This document shows, in pieces, positions 10,476 to 11,617 of a DNA stretch of 11,617 bases (position 1 is its first letter; every line of letters begins with the position of its first letter). The notes under the pieces are model-generated. The model made no database searches, was not told the origin of the DNA, and was given only the letters and a program-made list of their open reading frames with translations. Source of the stretch: Patescibacteria group bacterium (GTDB taxonomy: Bacteria > Patescibacteriota > Gracilibacteria > Peribacterales > Peribacteraceae); assembly GCA_018818235.1 (NCBI GenBank), contig JAHISE010000040.1:1-11617 (forward strand), read 5' to 3'. Position numbers and translations under genes: made by a program.

Positions 10476-11617
10476 TTAAACAATCTTACCCATTACTTTC
10501 CAGTTTTCGTATGGAGTCCACCTGCATTTATAATGCAACTCCGATCCTTTAATGATCCATTCTTCATCCGAATCTACAAACACCCTCGGCTCCGCACTTT
10601 TACCAAGACGGAAAATCTTGTTTGGATTACTAAAACACAGTGCCGGAATATTGGAATATTGGAATACTGGAATGTCAGGCATTATTGAATTTGGATTTGG
10701 CCAATGCCCCGAAGCAACCGTCAACAACAACGGCAACATAGTCTCCACCCCCGTTACTCCACTTGGTGCATCCAACGGATTGGCACATTGTTTTTCTTTT
10801 AATGTATGAGGTGCATGATCGGAGGAAATACAATCTACTGTTCCATCTGCAATTCCTTCCCAAAGCGCCTGCTGTTCGCTCGCAGTCCTGAGTGGGGGGT
10901 TCATTTTTGCAAATGGCCCAAGCGTTTCGTAATCATCAACAGTTAGAAACAAATGATGAGGTGTAACTTCACAGGTAACGTTAACTCCCTCGATTTTGGC
11001 CTTACGAATCAGATCAATGCCCTGCGCAGTAGAAACATGCGCAATATGAAACTGTGTTCTGTATTTTTTTGCCAGACCGATTGCCCGTTCTATTGCCTTG
11101 GCTTCCGAAGCGCAAGGACGCATCAAAGAATGTAAAGAGGTGTCTTCCATACCCGGATGAGCTTCTTCTATCATCTTACTGGCTTCGTTATTGATATCTT
11201 TATCCTCGCAATGTGCAACCAGAGGAACATCTATTTCCGAGCAATATTTAAAAGCACATTCAATCGTTTCATCATCCGCACCTTGATCTCCTGTTGAATG
11301 ATCAAAGAAGATTTTAACACCACACATTCTTTCTTTGAGCTCAGGATATTCCGTAATTTTATGTAATTCCTCCAAATCTTTTGAACACGTTACGCCAAAG
11401 AAGAAGAGGATATCCACATCAGAAATTTTCTTGGCACGATCAACCTTATCTCTGAATGCTTCGACTGTAACCGTAGGAGGAATGCAATTTGGCATATCAC
11501 AAACCGTAAGTACTCCACCTGCTTTTGCAGCCCCTGATTCTGACTTCATTGTCGCCTTGTCGGGAAAGCCCGGTTCACGGAAGTGGACATGGCAGTCTAT
11601 TAGGCCGGGGAGTTCGA
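10476..11617 (-). CDS. pyrC: Dihydroorotase, 5' end beyond the window
   Basis: Dihydroorotase cyclises N-carbamoyl-aspartate to dihydroorotate, the third step of de novo pyrimidine synthesis. The reading frame continues upstream of the first in-window ATG (11549) to the window edge and encodes GLIDCHVHFREPG, the first metal-binding motif. The ATG is therefore internal, and the true start lies outside. Further signatures are GVKIFFDHSTG, PLVAHCED, FHIAHVSTAQG, CEVTPHHLFL, KMNPPLRT, ISSDHAPHT (metal Asp) and APSGVTGVETMLPLLL. The visible 379 residues plus some 40-50 missing ones give a normal length of about 425. The segment between VASGHWPNPN and NPNKIFRLG is odd: it is encoded by an 8-bp tandem repeat and stands where homologues have the helix before NPAKIF. 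The tail ends at YENWKVMGKIV. No other pyr gene is visible. Confidence 0.93.
   Translation of the reverse strand, partial: ELPGLIDCHVHFREPGFPDKATMKSESGAAKAGGVLTVCDMPNCIPPTVTVEAFRDKVDRAKKISDVDILFFFGVTCSKDLEELHKITEYPELKERMCGVKIFFDHSTGDQGADDETIECAFKYCSEIDVPLVAHCEDKDINNEASKMIEEAHPGMEDTSLHSLMRPCASEAKAIERAIGLAKKYRTQFHIAHVSTAQGIDLIRKAKIEGVNVTCEVTPHHLFLTVDDYETLGPFAKMNPPLRTASEQQALWEGIADGTVDCISSDHAPHTLKEKQCANPLDAPSGVTGVETMLPLLLTVASGHWPNPNSIMPDIPVFQYSNIPALCFSNPNKIFRLGKSAEPRVFVDSDEEWIIKGSELHYKCRWTPYENWKVMGKIV
10645..10676. repeat. 8-bp tandem repeat inside the dihydroorotase gene
   Basis: GGAATATT occurs twice exactly (10645-10660), then as GGAATACT and GGAATGTC (to 10676). Because 8 is not a multiple of three, each copy is read in a different frame, giving DIPVFQYSNIP on the coding strand. 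Loss or gain of one copy would shift the frame of the last roughly 55 residues. Confidence 0.85.

Noticed and set aside
10476..11549. Dihydroorotase starting at the ATG at 11549
   Set aside because: The frame upstream encodes the essential GLIDCHVHFREPG metal-binding motif, so the ATG is internal.

Overview
The window looks like chromosomal DNA of an uncultured bacterium, most plausibly a Patescibacteria/CPR lineage. The reasons are compact housekeeping genes (SmpB, prepilin peptidase, RNase J, dihydroorotase) mixed with orphan membrane proteins, TGA used as a normal stop codon, no Shine-Dalgarno motif at any of the visible starts, and gaps crowded with short palindromic repeats. This placement is inference; no rRNA or other marker gene is present.

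Layout. 1-274: start of an unidentified minus-strand gene plus two direct repeats that resemble a transposon end, then a hairpin repeat. 275-1474 (+): orphan protein of 399 aa. 1546-1986 (-): smpB. 1987-2377: divergent promoters around a 16-bp palindrome, with a candidate structured RNA on the plus strand. 2378-3124 (-): prepilin peptidase. 3226-3819 (-): small protein with membrane segments at both ends and an LPDSG sorting-like tail. 3991-4368 (-): cytidylyltransferase/FAD-synthase-like protein. 4407-6371 (-): degenerate PP2C-like domain, membrane segment and probable extracytoplasmic propeller. 6535-6720: MITE-like nested inverted repeat with a G-quadruplex motif. 6861-8840 (+): RNase J with a repeat-built N-terminal extension. 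8950-9597 (+): HAD phosphatase. 9599-10376: RAYT transposase (9724-10161, -) among its REP-like palindromes. 10476-11617 (-): dihydroorotase, whose N-terminus lies beyond the window, with a relic of a second dihydroorotase tail at 10376-10420.

The functional themes are RNA quality control and turnover (SmpB, RNase J), the cell envelope and pilus export (prepilin peptidase, LPDSG protein, PP2C-propeller protein) and small-molecule metabolism (dihydroorotase, HAD, nucleotidyltransferase). The main novelty is the repeats. (1) A family of intergenic hairpins keeps a central core (TGTTTCTAT..TAACGAG) while its stems are built from unrelated short tandem repeats. They sit immediately after stop codons. 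(2) REP-like palindromes around the RAYT gene closely match a palindrome inside the RNase J reading frame, where degenerate copies form a 9-residue protein repeat. This resembles the in-frame palindromic elements of Rickettsia, but next to a likely mobiliser.
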